Positions 1 to 8,225 of a stretch of DNA of 44,346 nt are shown here, piece after piece (positions within the stretch are counted from its first letter, which is position 1; the number at the start of each line of letters is the position of its first letter). The stretch comes from an uncultured Eubacteriales bacterium (GTDB taxonomy: Bacteria; Bacillota; Clostridia; UBA1381), in assembly GCA_905199755.1 (NCBI GenBank), contig CAJKHT010000014.1, forward strand, positions 1 to 44,346. Reading direction: 5' to 3'. The notes under the pieces were generated by a model. The model did no database searches and was not told the DNA's origin. It was given only the letters and a program-made list of their open reading frames with translations. The position numbers and the translations under genes were made by a program.

Positions 1-383
1 ACCTTATCATTAATTGTTACTGTCGGACCGCCGAGAGCCTTTGCCCAGTCATACTGAATAATATCGCTCATGTCATTTGACGCGACCATAAGCGAAAATG
101 CCTCACTGCCCTGCCCCGATGACGGATGCACATACTTAACCTTTATTCCCGTACGCTTTTCAAGCTCCTTTGCAAATTCGGTATCACCGAAATTGGTATA
201 GGTGGTTGAGATGTTTGACGGGAGATCCATCCAATATGTAAGTGTTACATCGGTATTTACCGGATAGCTCGATAAGTCGATTTCTTTTTTGCCGCCCGTT
301 CCCGGCTTTGAGCAGGAGCAAAGTGCTGCCGCACTCAGAACCGCAATTACCGATAATGCAATTTTGTTTTTGTAAAGTTTCAT
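1..383 (-). CDS. ABC sugar-binding lipoprotein, partial (C-terminus beyond window)
   Basis: This is the N-terminal 127 codons of an extracellular solute-binding protein; the rest lies beyond the left edge. The ATG at 383 begins a lipoprotein signal peptide (MKLYKNKIALSVIAVLSAAA followed by LCSC, a plausible lipobox). The mature start, with DLSSYP, a TDVTLTYW strand, a TGIKVKYVHP segment and LMVASNDMSDII, is closely similar to the lipoprotein at 4029-5594, so the two are paralogues. The family (LplA/YtcQ type) delivers oligosaccharides to LplB/YtcP-type permeases, which are encoded divergently at 704-2561. A ribosome site (GAGGTG) lies about 12 bases before the ATG, a slightly long spacing. 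The promoter region carries one of the shared operator elements. The substrate is inferred from context to be a pectin-derived oligosaccharide. Confidence 0.9.
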   Translation of the reverse strand, partial: MKLYKNKIALSVIAVLSAAALCSCSKPGTGGKKEIDLSSYPVNTDVTLTYWMDLPSNISTTYTNFGDTEFAKELEKRTGIKVKYVHPSSGQGSEAFSLMVASNDMSDIIQYDWAKALGGPTVTINDK

Positions 384-479
384 AAACTTTAAATTCACCT
401 CTTTCTGAAATTTGCAGCCTCAAAACAATATTCAAAATCATTGCTTCAAAGCTTTTCGCTGACTTTATTTCCTGCTTAT

Positions 480-556
480 ATAATAACATACCGGGCAGCC
501 GATATAAATAGCCAAAAACCGAAAATACATGACAAAAACAAGAAACAGTGTGCAAA
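480..556 (-). promoter_or_regulatory. Operator element C with promoter for the truncated lipoprotein gene
   Basis: Read on the minus strand, 556-530 matches the shared element: half-site TTTGCA, then TGTTTCTTGTTTTTGTCA, with TTTG and TTTGTC starting 20 bases apart. Fifteen of its last sixteen positions equal those of element A. A possible -10 (TATTAT, 485-480) lies 44 bases downstream of GTCA, 20 bases further than in elements A, B and E, that is about two more helical turns. The -35 is poor (TTTATA). The element is well supported by similarity; the exact promoter position is less sure. Confidence 0.55.
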
Positions 557-576
557 AAAACATCAAAAATACCGTA

Positions 577-634
577 TATGTCATGTAATTACCGTTTTTG
601 TCCCTTTACGCAGACAGTGGGACAATAGTATAAT
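577..634 (+). promoter_or_regulatory. Operator element D with promoter for the permease genes
   Basis: Half-sites TATGTC (577-582) and TTTGTC (597-602) start 20 bases apart, as in elements A and B. A perfect -10 (TATAAT, 629-634) begins 25 bases after GTCC, against 24 in A, B and E. The -35 (TTTACG or TTACGC at 605-611) is poor, which fits an activator-dependent promoter. It lies back to back with element C, 20 bases apart, in the 320-base divergent intergenic region 384-703. I see no small gene in that interval. Confidence 0.55.
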
Positions 635-703
635 AAGCTTATCAACAACATATAAATTTCTGCGGCACCGCAAATGCGGCAGAATGAAAGGACTGATAAA
701 AAA

Positions 704-1591
704 ATGCATAAAAAAATTTCAACGGGGCAGCGCATTTTTAATGTGTTCAACGTGCTACTTATGCTGCTGCTTGTGGTTATTATGTTCTATCCCGTATGGT
801 ACGTTATTGTGGCATCATTTACAAACAGTGATGCGCTTATATCACATAAGGGTATTTTACTCCGACCGAAAGGCTTTACGATAAATGCCTATAAGCTGAT
901 GATGAAAAATCCGATGATTGTACGCGGATACCTGAATTCAATATTCCTCGTGGTTGCAGGTGTAACGCTGAATCTCGTATTCACATCGATTGCGGCATAT
1001 GTTCTGTCGAGAAAAAATTTATTCTGGAACAGATTTATAATGCTCATGATAATCTTTACCATGTATTTTTCGGGCGGACTTATTCCGAACTATCTTTTGG
1101 TTTCAAAAACTCTGCACCTTAACAATACATACTGGGCATTGCTTTTACCGACGCTTATAAATACCTATAACATGATTATCATGCGTACCTCCTTTGCCGC
1201 CCTCCCCGACAGCCTTATTGAGTCTGCCTCTCTGGACGGCGCGGGACACTGGCGCATATTGGCAAGAATAGTCGTTCCGCTGTCAATGCCGGTAATTGCG
1301 GTAATGATACTTTATTATGCGGTTGAAATATGGAACTCATGGTTCAATGCCAGCATTTACATAAAGGAAAGAACTCTGTTCCCCCTGCAGCTTATATTAA
1401 GGGAAATACTTATTGACAACGACACCTCGTCAATGACAGCAGGCAGCGGTGATGCATCGGATCTGATGTCGATTGCGGAGAGCGTAAAGTATGCGGTAAT
1501 CGTATTTGCAACGATACCGATTCTGTGCGTATATCCGTTTTTGCAGAAGTACTTTGTCAAGGGTATTATGATAGGCTCTGTCAAAGGCTGA
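704..1591 (+). CDS. Carbohydrate ABC transporter permease, YtcP/LplC-like
   Basis: An inner-membrane permease of the CUT1 binding-protein-dependent sugar importers. About six hydrophobic segments are visible, the first near residues 10-35. The cytoplasmic EAA loop, ESASLDGAGHWRILARIVVP, marks the contact with the ATPase. The ATG at 704 is preferred over the in-frame one at 674 because GAAAGGAC at 686-692 has good spacing for it and the upstream one has no ribosome site. The partner permease follows 28 bases later. No ATPase gene is present; this transporter class often shares a genomic MsmX-type ATPase. In Bacillus, related permeases sit with yteR and ytdP for rhamnogalacturonan use, matching the neighbours here. 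Confidence 0.92.
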   Translation: MHKKISTGQRIFNVFNVLLMLLLVVIMFYPVWYVIVASFTNSDALISHKGILLRPKGFTINAYKLMMKNPMIVRGYLNSIFLVVAGVTLNLVFTSIAAYVLSRKNLFWNRFIMLMIIFTMYFSGGLIPNYLLVSKTLHLNNTYWALLLPTLINTYNMIIMRTSFAALPDSLIESASLDGAGHWRILARIVVPLSMPVIAVMILYYAVEIWNSWFNASIYIKERTLFPLQLILREILIDNDTSSMTAGSGDASDLMSIAESVKYAVIVFATIPILCVYPFLQKYFVKGIMIGSVKG

Positions 1592-1619
1592 TTATTGAGA
1601 GGAGTGTACTGATTTAACT

Positions 1620-2561
1620 ATGAAAACACAAACAAACACAAATCCCGGACATGGTCTGGGGCATACAATAAAGATTGATTTTATAAGGAACAAGTCACTG
1701 TACTTCATGATTTTGCCCGTAGTTGTATTTTACATTATATTCTCATATTTACCGATGTACGGTGCAATAATTGCATTTGAGGACTTCAAGCCGCAGCTGG
1801 GCATACTCGGAAGTCCGTGGGTGGGACTGAAGCATTTCAGAAGTTTTTTTGAAAGCCCGTCGTTTTTATCGATTCTGGGAAATACATTCAGACTGAGTCT
1901 TTCAAGTCTTGTATTCGGCTTCCCTGCCCCGATTCTTCTGGCGCTGCTTTTAAACGAGCTGCATAATGAAAAATTTGCAAAGGTTGTTCAGAATTTTACC
2001 TACATGCCGCACTTTATTTCAACGGTGGTTATCTGCGGTATGGTACGCACCTTTACGATGGATGACGGTATTATTGTATATATAATGTCACTTTTCGGAT
2101 TTGAACCGAAAACACTGCTTAACTTTCCCGAGTATTTTACGAGCATATACGTTGTATCGGGAGTGTGGCAGACAATCGGCTGGAGCTCGATTATTTATCT
2201 GGCGGCGCTTACCGGAGTTGATGCCCAGCTTTACGAGGCGGCAGAGCTTGACGGTGCGAACCGCCGGAAGCAGGTGATACATATTACAATCCCGAGTATC
2301 ATGCCTACAATCATAATCATGCTGATACTTAAGGTAGGGCAAATACTTAACGTAGGCTTTGAGAAGATTATACTTCTGTACAATTCATCGACAATGTCCG
2401 TTGCGGACGTTATCAGCTCATATTCGTACAGAAAAGGTCTTATAGATTTAAACTGGAGCTTTTCATCGGCAGTAGGATTGTTTAATTCGGTTGTGAACTT
2501 CATATTTGTAATAGCTATGAATCAGTTTAGTAAAAAGCTCGGAGATACAAGTCTCTGGTAA
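1620..2561 (+). CDS. Carbohydrate ABC transporter permease, LplB/YteP-like
   Basis: The second membrane subunit of the importer, 313 residues. The segment YFMILPVVVFYIIFSYLPMY, then the EAA loop YEAAELDGANRRKQVIHITI, and the C-terminal SKKLGDTSLW are typical of LplB-type permeases. GAGAGGAG (1597-1604) lies 15 bases before the ATG, which is a little far, but no better start exists. It shares a transcript with the upstream permease and ends at a strong hairpin. The usual lplA-lplB-lplC order is broken here: the binding proteins are on the opposite strand on both sides, and the LplC-like subunit comes first. Confidence 0.93.
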   Translation: MKTQTNTNPGHGLGHTIKIDFIRNKSLYFMILPVVVFYIIFSYLPMYGAIIAFEDFKPQLGILGSPWVGLKHFRSFFESPSFLSILGNTFRLSLSSLVFGFPAPILLALLLNELHNEKFAKVVQNFTYMPHFISTVVICGMVRTFTMDDGIIVYIMSLFGFEPKTLLNFPEYFTSIYVVSGVWQTIGWSSIIYLAALTGVDAQLYEAAELDGANRRKQVIHITIPSIMPTIIIMLILKVGQILNVGFEKIILLYNSSTMSVADVISSYSYRKGLIDLNWSFSSAVGLFNSVVNFIFVIAMNQFSKKLGDTSLW

Positions 2562-2565
2562 ATAA

Positions 2566-2610
2566 AAAAGCAGCTTGAATCCGTATTTCTGCGGTTTTCA
2601 AGCTGCTTTT
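2566..2610. terminator. Bidirectional rho-independent terminator
   Basis: A 14-base perfect inverted repeat, AAAAGCAGCTTGAA (2566-2579) and its complement (2597-2610), lies between the convergent permease and GH1 genes. The A and T runs flanking the stem allow termination in both directions. Confidence 0.85.
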
Positions 2611-2644
2611 ATTTCTTAAGCAATATTATGTCATTTTAAACAAT

Positions 2645-4006
2645 TCAAAGGTTTTCGCCGTTTTCTTTAATTACATTACTGTACCAGTATCCGCTGTCTT
2701 TTATAATTCTTTTCTGTGTTACAAAATCAACAAACACAATTCCGAAACGCTCGCTGTAGCCGAGTCCCCATTCAAAATTGTCCATAAGCGACCACTGGAA
2801 ATATCCGCGTATATCCGCACCCTCCTCCGCTACCTCACGCAGCGCAAGGATATATCGGTGCAGAAAATCAATTCTGTTCGGATCATGCACCTTTCCGTCA
2901 AGCGATACCGTATCATGACAGGACAGTCCGTTTTCGGTTATGTATATCGGCAGCTTATAGCGTTCGTAAAGGAATTTTGCCGCCCATTTAATAGCTCCCG
3001 GCGTAATGGGCCAGCCGTTTGCCGTGCGCGGAAAGCCCTCGTATCGGCGTACCTTTTCATATCCGTTCTCTCCTGCCTTAAACTCACGTCCGTTATAAAT
3101 ATTCTGACAATAGAAATCAAGCGGCTGACATATGGTTTTTAAATCCTCCTGCCATGTATCCGGCAGATATTTTCCGAGGTATACAAGTCCGTCCTTCGGA
3201 TATTCACCGAGAACCACAGGATCGCTCCACCATGAAACGCTCCATGACCAGTCGATTTTTCCGTTTCTGATTTCAAAATATGCGTCTCTTGCCGCATTAA
3301 TATCAGCTCTGCTGCTCTCATCATGCGGATATGCGCCGCTTCCTGTGGGTGCATACCCTATAAGTATATCGGGTGCACCATTTTCTCTCATTGCTTTTAC
3401 CGCTTTACCGTGAGCAAGCATAAGATTGTGTGCCGCTACGACCGCATCCGAAACAGATACCTTAAGTCCCGGCGCATCTCCTCCCTCGATATAGCCTGCA
3501 CCTATAACGCACTGCGGCTCATTGATTGTGATAAATTTCTTCACACGGTCGGAATACCGTTTTGCAATAAGTGCCGCATACTCCGCAAACCAATCCGAAA
3601 TATCACGGTTAAGCCAGCCGCCGCGGCGGTGAAGAGCAAGCGGCAAATCCCAATGGTACAGCGTTATATAAGGCTCAATACCGTTTGCGATAAGCTCATT
3701 TATAAGATTATCGTAAAAGACTAACCCTGCCTCGTTTACCTTTCCCGTACCGTCGGGAAAAATACGCGGCCACGAAATTGAAAATCTGTATGCCTTTATA
3801 CCGAGTTTTTTTAATATGGCAACGTCCTCCTTATACCTATGATAATGGTCACATGCAATCTTTCCGGTATGCCCCTCATAGACAAATCCTTCCTTTTCAC
3901 ATACCATATCCCATACGGACAGCCCCTTGCCGTCCTCATTATACGCACCCTCAATCTGATATGAGGAGGTTGCGGCTCCCCATACAAAATCCTTTCTGAA
4001 ACTCAT
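2645..4006 (-). CDS. GH1 beta-glucosidase/6-phospho-beta-glucosidase family
   Basis: A glycoside hydrolase family 1 enzyme of 453 residues, full length for the family, with no signal peptide and so cytoplasmic. The N-terminal FVWGAATSSYQIEG, the acid/base motif TINEP (Glu163) and the nucleophile motif ITENG (Glu358) are all present, as is the C-terminal SLMDNFEWGLGYSERFG. The start at 4006 is chosen over 4024 because AAAGGAG sits just before it. The gene follows the binding-protein gene by 22 bases, so both probably share promoter E. It probably hydrolyses imported beta-glycosides; whether its substrate comes from pectin side chains or another plant glycan cannot be read from sequence. Confidence 0.95.
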   Translation of the reverse strand: MSFRKDFVWGAATSSYQIEGAYNEDGKGLSVWDMVCEKEGFVYEGHTGKIACDHYHRYKEDVAILKKLGIKAYRFSISWPRIFPDGTGKVNEAGLVFYDNLINELIANGIEPYITLYHWDLPLALHRRGGWLNRDISDWFAEYAALIAKRYSDRVKKFITINEPQCVIGAGYIEGGDAPGLKVSVSDAVVAAHNLMLAHGKAVKAMRENGAPDILIGYAPTGSGAYPHDESSRADINAARDAYFEIRNGKIDWSWSVSWWSDPVVLGEYPKDGLVYLGKYLPDTWQEDLKTICQPLDFYCQNIYNGREFKAGENGYEKVRRYEGFPRTANGWPITPGAIKWAAKFLYERYKLPIYITENGLSCHDTVSLDGKVHDPNRIDFLHRYILALREVAEEGADIRGYFQWSLMDNFEWGLGYSERFGIVFVDFVTQKRIIKDSGYWYSNVIKENGENL

Positions 4007-4028
4007 AACTTTTTCTCCTTTCATAAGA

Positions 4029-5594
4029 TTATTTACGCTTTAAATAGCGGTTATATGCATTCTGCTGAATTTGAATCATGCGTTCCGCACCCATGCCTTT
4101 AAGCTCGTCAATAAAAGTATCGTAATCACTGATAGGTCTTATTCCCAGTATAAATTCATCAACGGCATTATCAATATACTCCGAAATTGCATCATATATT
4201 TCCGAAAATTCCGCCGTCTCATCACTCAAAAGCGAAAGGCTCGGCATACGCACCGACAGGGCGGCATCAACATTTTTCTCCCATTCCCTGAGTGCCTGTT
4301 TTTGCTCATCACGGCTGTAATACTGTACAATATATCTTGCGTCCTGAACAAATGTGCCGCGGTATGAGCTGTGCATATAATTTGCCATTGCGGCGCTTAC
4401 GGATAATCCGTTGCTGTTATGCATTATAACATCCGTATATGTAGGGAAGCCGTCAACCATTTCATAGCTTTCACCCTCTATACCGAAATTATTAAGCATT
4501 GTGCCGCTTTCCGTATAGTTATAATCCATATACTTTACGGCAAGCTCCGGATATTTGCAGGAGGTGGAAATGAAAGCGCCGTAACCCCAGAAATAGCTTT
4601 GTATGGGAGCAGCTTTATTGATTTCACCATGCTGATCAAGCGGTGTCGCAACTCCGGCAAGCCTGAAATCGGGATTATTTGAAAGCGCAAGCCATCTGCC
4701 CAGTCCCGAGCCTCCCGAAGCATATGTGGCGCCTGTCAGTCCGTTCAATATATTTGAGTCCAGCATTGCCTGATCCGTAAGAGTATAATTGGGATCAAGA
4801 AGCCCGTTTTCATACCAGCGGTGGAGTATCTCCAGCGCACCTTTGAACGCGGGTTCAAAAGGCGCCAGTTTAACAACACCGTCCGATACATACGGACTGT
4901 AGTTTGAACCGACAAATGCCATAAGAGAACTGCGGTACATACACGAAAAAGGAGCAAGAGCGCCTTTCTTTTCCTTAAAGGCTGTAAGTACATTTTCCCA
5001 GTCGGCGATTGTTTTCGGAGTATCAAGTCCCAGCTCATCGAGCCAGTCTTGGCGGACTATTGGGCCTGCCGACACGAGAAGAGATTTATCGCCCCGTATA
5101 AACGGAAAACATATGTATGTACCGTCATCAAGCTTTACCTCACGGTCAATATCGGGATTCTGCTCCAGATACCCCGACAATGCCGGAGCATAAGCCTTCA
5201 TCAAATCATTGAGCGGCAGAACCATTTTGCTGCGCAGCTTTGAATCCGAGCCGTTGAACACCGACGATACCATTGATTCGATAATATCGGGCAAATCATT
5301 TGAGGCAAGCATAAGATTAAACATTTCATCCTCCTGCCCTATCGGCGGATGAATATATTTAACATTTACTCCCGTTTGCTCACGCATTGCCTGCGCAAGC
5401 CGGGTTTCCGAAAAATTGGACACGACCGACGCAAGCGTCTCATCGAGTGCAAGCCAGTATGTCAGCTCAACATCCGTTTCTATAGGATATGAGCTTAAAT
5501 CCGTATTCTTTTTCTTGCTGCTGTTTTTTCCGCATGCTGCGGCAAAAATCAGCACTGCTGCCAATACAAATATAAATGCGCTGTTCTTTTTCAT
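4029..5594 (-). CDS. ABC sugar-binding lipoprotein, full length
   Basis: A 521-residue extracellular solute-binding lipoprotein. The signal peptide ends in the lipobox FAAAC with the lipidated cysteine at residue 21. The start at 5594 is preferred over 5606 because GGAG lies six bases before it. The mature N-terminus (DLSSYPIETDVELTYW, TGVNVKYIHPP, LMLASNDLPDII) is paralogous to the protein cut by the left edge. It presumably feeds the permeases at 704-2561, giving one transporter two receptors of possibly different specificity. It is cotranscribed with the GH1 gene and has its own operator-promoter (element E) although the regulator gene ends just upstream on the same strand. Confidence 0.93.
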   Translation of the reverse strand: MKKNSAFIFVLAAVLIFAAACGKNSSKKKNTDLSSYPIETDVELTYWLALDETLASVVSNFSETRLAQAMREQTGVNVKYIHPPIGQEDEMFNLMLASNDLPDIIESMVSSVFNGSDSKLRSKMVLPLNDLMKAYAPALSGYLEQNPDIDREVKLDDGTYICFPFIRGDKSLLVSAGPIVRQDWLDELGLDTPKTIADWENVLTAFKEKKGALAPFSCMYRSSLMAFVGSNYSPYVSDGVVKLAPFEPAFKGALEILHRWYENGLLDPNYTLTDQAMLDSNILNGLTGATYASGGSGLGRWLALSNNPDFRLAGVATPLDQHGEINKAAPIQSYFWGYGAFISTSCKYPELAVKYMDYNYTESGTMLNNFGIEGESYEMVDGFPTYTDVIMHNSNGLSVSAAMANYMHSSYRGTFVQDARYIVQYYSRDEQKQALREWEKNVDAALSVRMPSLSLLSDETAEFSEIYDAISEYIDNAVDEFILGIRPISDYDTFIDELKGMGAERMIQIQQNAYNRYLKRK

Positions 5595-5617
5595 TTTAAT
5601 CTCCATTCCGCCGAATT

Positions 5618-5673
5618 ATAATAACACAAAGCCTTTTTCCGAGCAAGTGACAAAATGTGAAAAAAGCGTCTAA
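5618..5673 (-). promoter_or_regulatory. Operator element E with promoter for the lipoprotein-GH1 operon
   Basis: On the minus strand, TTAGAC (5673-5668) is followed by a T-rich centre and TTTTGTCA ending at 5648. One base later comes a -35, TTGCTC (5646-5641), then a 17-base spacer and a -10, TATTAT (5623-5618); a TATAAT lies three bases further. The geometry (GTCA, one base, -35, 17, -10) is identical to elements A and B. The half-site spacing is 19 rather than 20. The element overlaps the stop codon of the regulator gene. Confidence 0.65.
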
Positions 5674-7952
5674 ATCCTTGATTTCCTGTATGCCGCCGGT
5701 GAAATACCCTCGGATTTTTCAAAAATCCTGTTAAATGTTCTTACATTATTGTAGCCAACATTCCGTGCTATGGTCTCAATGCTGTCGGACGATCCTGCGT
5801 CTATTATATTTTTCGCCTCCCCTATCCTTAGCTTGTTTATGTAATTTACTATACTCATTCCCGTGTAATCCTTAAACTGCTTTGAAAGATAACCCGCATC
5901 AAGATGAAATTCGCTTCCTATATGCGTAAGGCTGAGATTGGGATTGCTGAAATTTTCATCTATGTACTTTGTAAGATTATTTATGCGCTGATCCTTATAC
6001 ATTGCGGACTGCGCCTTTATCTGTCCGCATATGTTTGATATTGTGCCGAACATGATCTTTTTCATATCGGAAAGATTTCCCGATGCCGAAAAAATCATGC
6101 TGAACAAATGCGTCTGCTCATCATCGGATATATTTATACCCGGGATTTTAAGCAGTACCGAGGCAATATCTATAAGAACACATTTGAGCCTGTCAAGCGG
6201 CAGATTTGCGGATTTCAGACTGTTAAAGATTTCGTCTATACATTCATATGCCTTATCCTCCCTGCCGTTTGAAATGTAGTTAATCAGAATCTGCTCCGTA
6301 TCGGCAGAGAAATAGCTGTCGGATGCCGACGGACGGTTTTTATAATAGCTGTAAAACAGCGGCTGCTCGATACCGAGCATATTTTTGTAGTTTAAAAGAT
6401 ACAATGCTTCGCTGCATGCCGCCGAAAGCTCATACGGTGTATGCTCTGCGTCGGATACAACATAGCTTACAGACAAATTGAAATTGTCATAAATGGAATC
6501 CAGACCGAAATTCATTGTATTTTCTATAGCCGCATTTATTTCGGAGGCGCTTTCGGAGCTGTTTACTATACAGAAAATATATCCTGTGGCATCTATAATA
6601 TCGCAGGAATACCCCGGAGTGTCAAAAAGCTCGCTGAATACATTGTTTATAATGAACAGTAAATCATTATAGCGGCGTTCATCGGAAAGTCCCGGAGTAT
6701 CCGCAAAAAGCTCATTGGGATTTTTAATCTGAAAAACACACACCGCGATATATTCATACCGAAAAGCTATGTTATTGCTTTTAAATGCGGATTCGATATA
6801 ATGCGGCGAATAGTTTCCCATGACATATTTTCCCAGAATATAGCTCCGCTGCTTTTCCTCAAAGGAATCCGTCTGTTTTGAAAGAGCCATATTTTCCGAC
6901 AATATATGCTCGATATTTTTTCGTATGTATGTATATTCATTTTCCTCAATATGCTCGCCGAAAAGACGCATAAACTCCGAAATAGGCGCATAATGCTTTG
7001 TGCAGAAATATACTATAAGCAGGGAGCATAAAAACATGCACAAAACTATTACGGCTATTGAGAATTTAAGCGTACGGCGTATGACGGGATCGCTGAACGA
7101 ATGCGGCGACACGACGGTAACATCAATCGGAGTCGCACCCACATATACTCTTGCGGACGTAAAATTATATTGCTTTTTGCTGTTTTCCTTTATACTGTTT
7201 ATATTTGAAAATACTCCCTTTTTGTTAAGATTTGCATATGAAATAAGTATTTCTCCCGAGGCATCGGAAATATATACATCGCAGGAGGATAAATCCTTTG
7301 AAATATCCGTATTTCCTATGAAAATCCCGCCGTCTGCCAGAGCGCACAGCACCATTGTATTTCCGTCGCTGTTCATATATGAAATATGATAGAGCATTTT
7401 TACGGTCTTGTTTTCATCGGAATAATACGAGGTCAGACGGCTTTCGGGATATGTAATGCTTGAAAGCCATTCATTATACGAAAACGAGCTGTTTCCGAAT
7501 ACAGACTTGTAATAGTACTCGCTGCTGCATATCGCATTGCCCGCAAGAATTGTATCGGAATTTTTCATATAAATAAAATAAGACTCAAAGCTGCTTGCCG
7601 AAAAACAGTAAATGGGATTTAAAAATTCCTTTACCTTTTTACTTGTACTGTACTCACGGGTATTTTTTATTGCCATAATATCATTTACACCGTCATAATT
7701 TATGGCATAGGAATACAGCTTTCTTATATCCTTGATAGCGGCAGCGGTATTTGAGCTTACGGTTTCCATAAGGCTGTCGATTTTCTGCTTATACTGCTTT
7801 GTAAGCACCGCCTGATAATTTCCGCATATAAAAAATGTGGTGATTGCAGGTATTGCCAGAATAAGAATATATGACATCAAAAGCAGCAAAAACGTTTTTG
7901 ATTTTATATTGAAAAAACGTTTGAATTTAGAATAAACTCCTCTGACCTCCAT
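5670..7952 (-). CDS. Membrane-bound AraC-family regulator, YesS/YtdP-like
   Basis: A 760-residue transcription factor with an extracellular sensor. A membrane segment at about residues 20-45 (FLLLLMSYILILAIPAITTF) and another at about 290-315 enclose an external domain of about 245 residues. A cytoplasmic linker follows, and a double helix-turn-helix AraC domain occupies about the last 100 residues (LSLTHIGSEFHLDAGYLSKQ, then YNNVRTFNRIFEKSEGISPA). Length and layout match Bacillus YesS and YtdP, which neighbour rhamnogalacturonan genes. The sensor probably detects oligosaccharides directly or via a binding protein. It is the best candidate to bind the six shared elements in this region. Its own promoter is near consensus and lacks the element. 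AAGGAG precedes the chosen ATG by 11 bases. Confidence 0.93.
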   Translation of the reverse strand: MEVRGVYSKFKRFFNIKSKTFLLLLMSYILILAIPAITTFFICGNYQAVLTKQYKQKIDSLMETVSSNTAAAIKDIRKLYSYAINYDGVNDIMAIKNTREYSTSKKVKEFLNPIYCFSASSFESYFIYMKNSDTILAGNAICSSEYYYKSVFGNSSFSYNEWLSSITYPESRLTSYYSDENKTVKMLYHISYMNSDGNTMVLCALADGGIFIGNTDISKDLSSCDVYISDASGEILISYANLNKKGVFSNINSIKENSKKQYNFTSARVYVGATPIDVTVVSPHSFSDPVIRRTLKFSIAVIVLCMFLCSLLIVYFCTKHYAPISEFMRLFGEHIEENEYTYIRKNIEHILSENMALSKQTDSFEEKQRSYILGKYVMGNYSPHYIESAFKSNNIAFRYEYIAVCVFQIKNPNELFADTPGLSDERRYNDLLFIINNVFSELFDTPGYSCDIIDATGYIFCIVNSSESASEINAAIENTMNFGLDSIYDNFNLSVSYVVSDAEHTPYELSAACSEALYLLNYKNMLGIEQPLFYSYYKNRPSASDSYFSADTEQILINYISNGREDKAYECIDEIFNSLKSANLPLDRLKCVLIDIASVLLKIPGINISDDEQTHLFSMIFSASGNLSDMKKIMFGTISNICGQIKAQSAMYKDQRINNLTKYIDENFSNPNLSLTHIGSEFHLDAGYLSKQFKDYTGMSIVNYINKLRIGEAKNIIDAGSSDSIETIARNVGYNNVRTFNRIFEKSEGISPAAYRKSRI

Positions 7953-8001
7953 ACCATCCCATTCTCCTTAACATAAAATTTCAACTCCCTGAGTGAATAC
8001 T

Positions 8002-8030
8002 ATTATACTAAAAAAACAACGTCAAGTCAA
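8002..8030 (-). promoter_or_regulatory. Promoter of the membrane AraC regulator gene
   Basis: On the minus strand, TTGACT (8030-8025), a 17-base spacer and TATAAT (8007-8002) form a near-consensus sigma-A promoter. No copy of the shared operator overlaps it, so the regulator is probably made constitutively. Confidence 0.75.
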
Positions 8031-8075
8031 TAAAAATCATGCAGAAAAAGCGCATTACACCGCACTTCTCCCGAA

Positions 8076-8132
8076 TTTGACCTGTTTTTCTTCTTTTTGT
8101 CAGTTGAATTTTTCACGGCACGCGGTTACAAT
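8076..8132 (+). promoter_or_regulatory. Operator element A with promoter for the CE12-like gene
   Basis: TTTGAC (8076-8081) and TTTGTC (8096-8101) are half-sites 20 bases apart, joined by a T-rich centre. GTCA ends at 8102. One base later are TTGAAT (-35, 8104-8109), a 17-base spacer and TACAAT (-10, 8127-8132). Almost the same sequence recurs before the PL2 gene (element B), although the genes differ. The remainder of intergenic 7953-8225 holds the divergent regulator promoter and a 5' leader with AAAGGAGAG before the start codon. Confidence 0.75.
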
Positions 8133-8225
8133 TATGATACGGATAAGCATATGTGTCCCGTCGGCAGACAAACGAAAAAAGCGGAACGCAGACAAAAATA
8201 ATATAAAACAAAAAGGAGAGATAAT

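Noticed and set aside
441..884. A 147-codon plus-strand frame overlapping the permease start
   Set aside because: It runs out of frame through the permease gene, has no ribosome site, and its upstream half covers the operator-promoter region.
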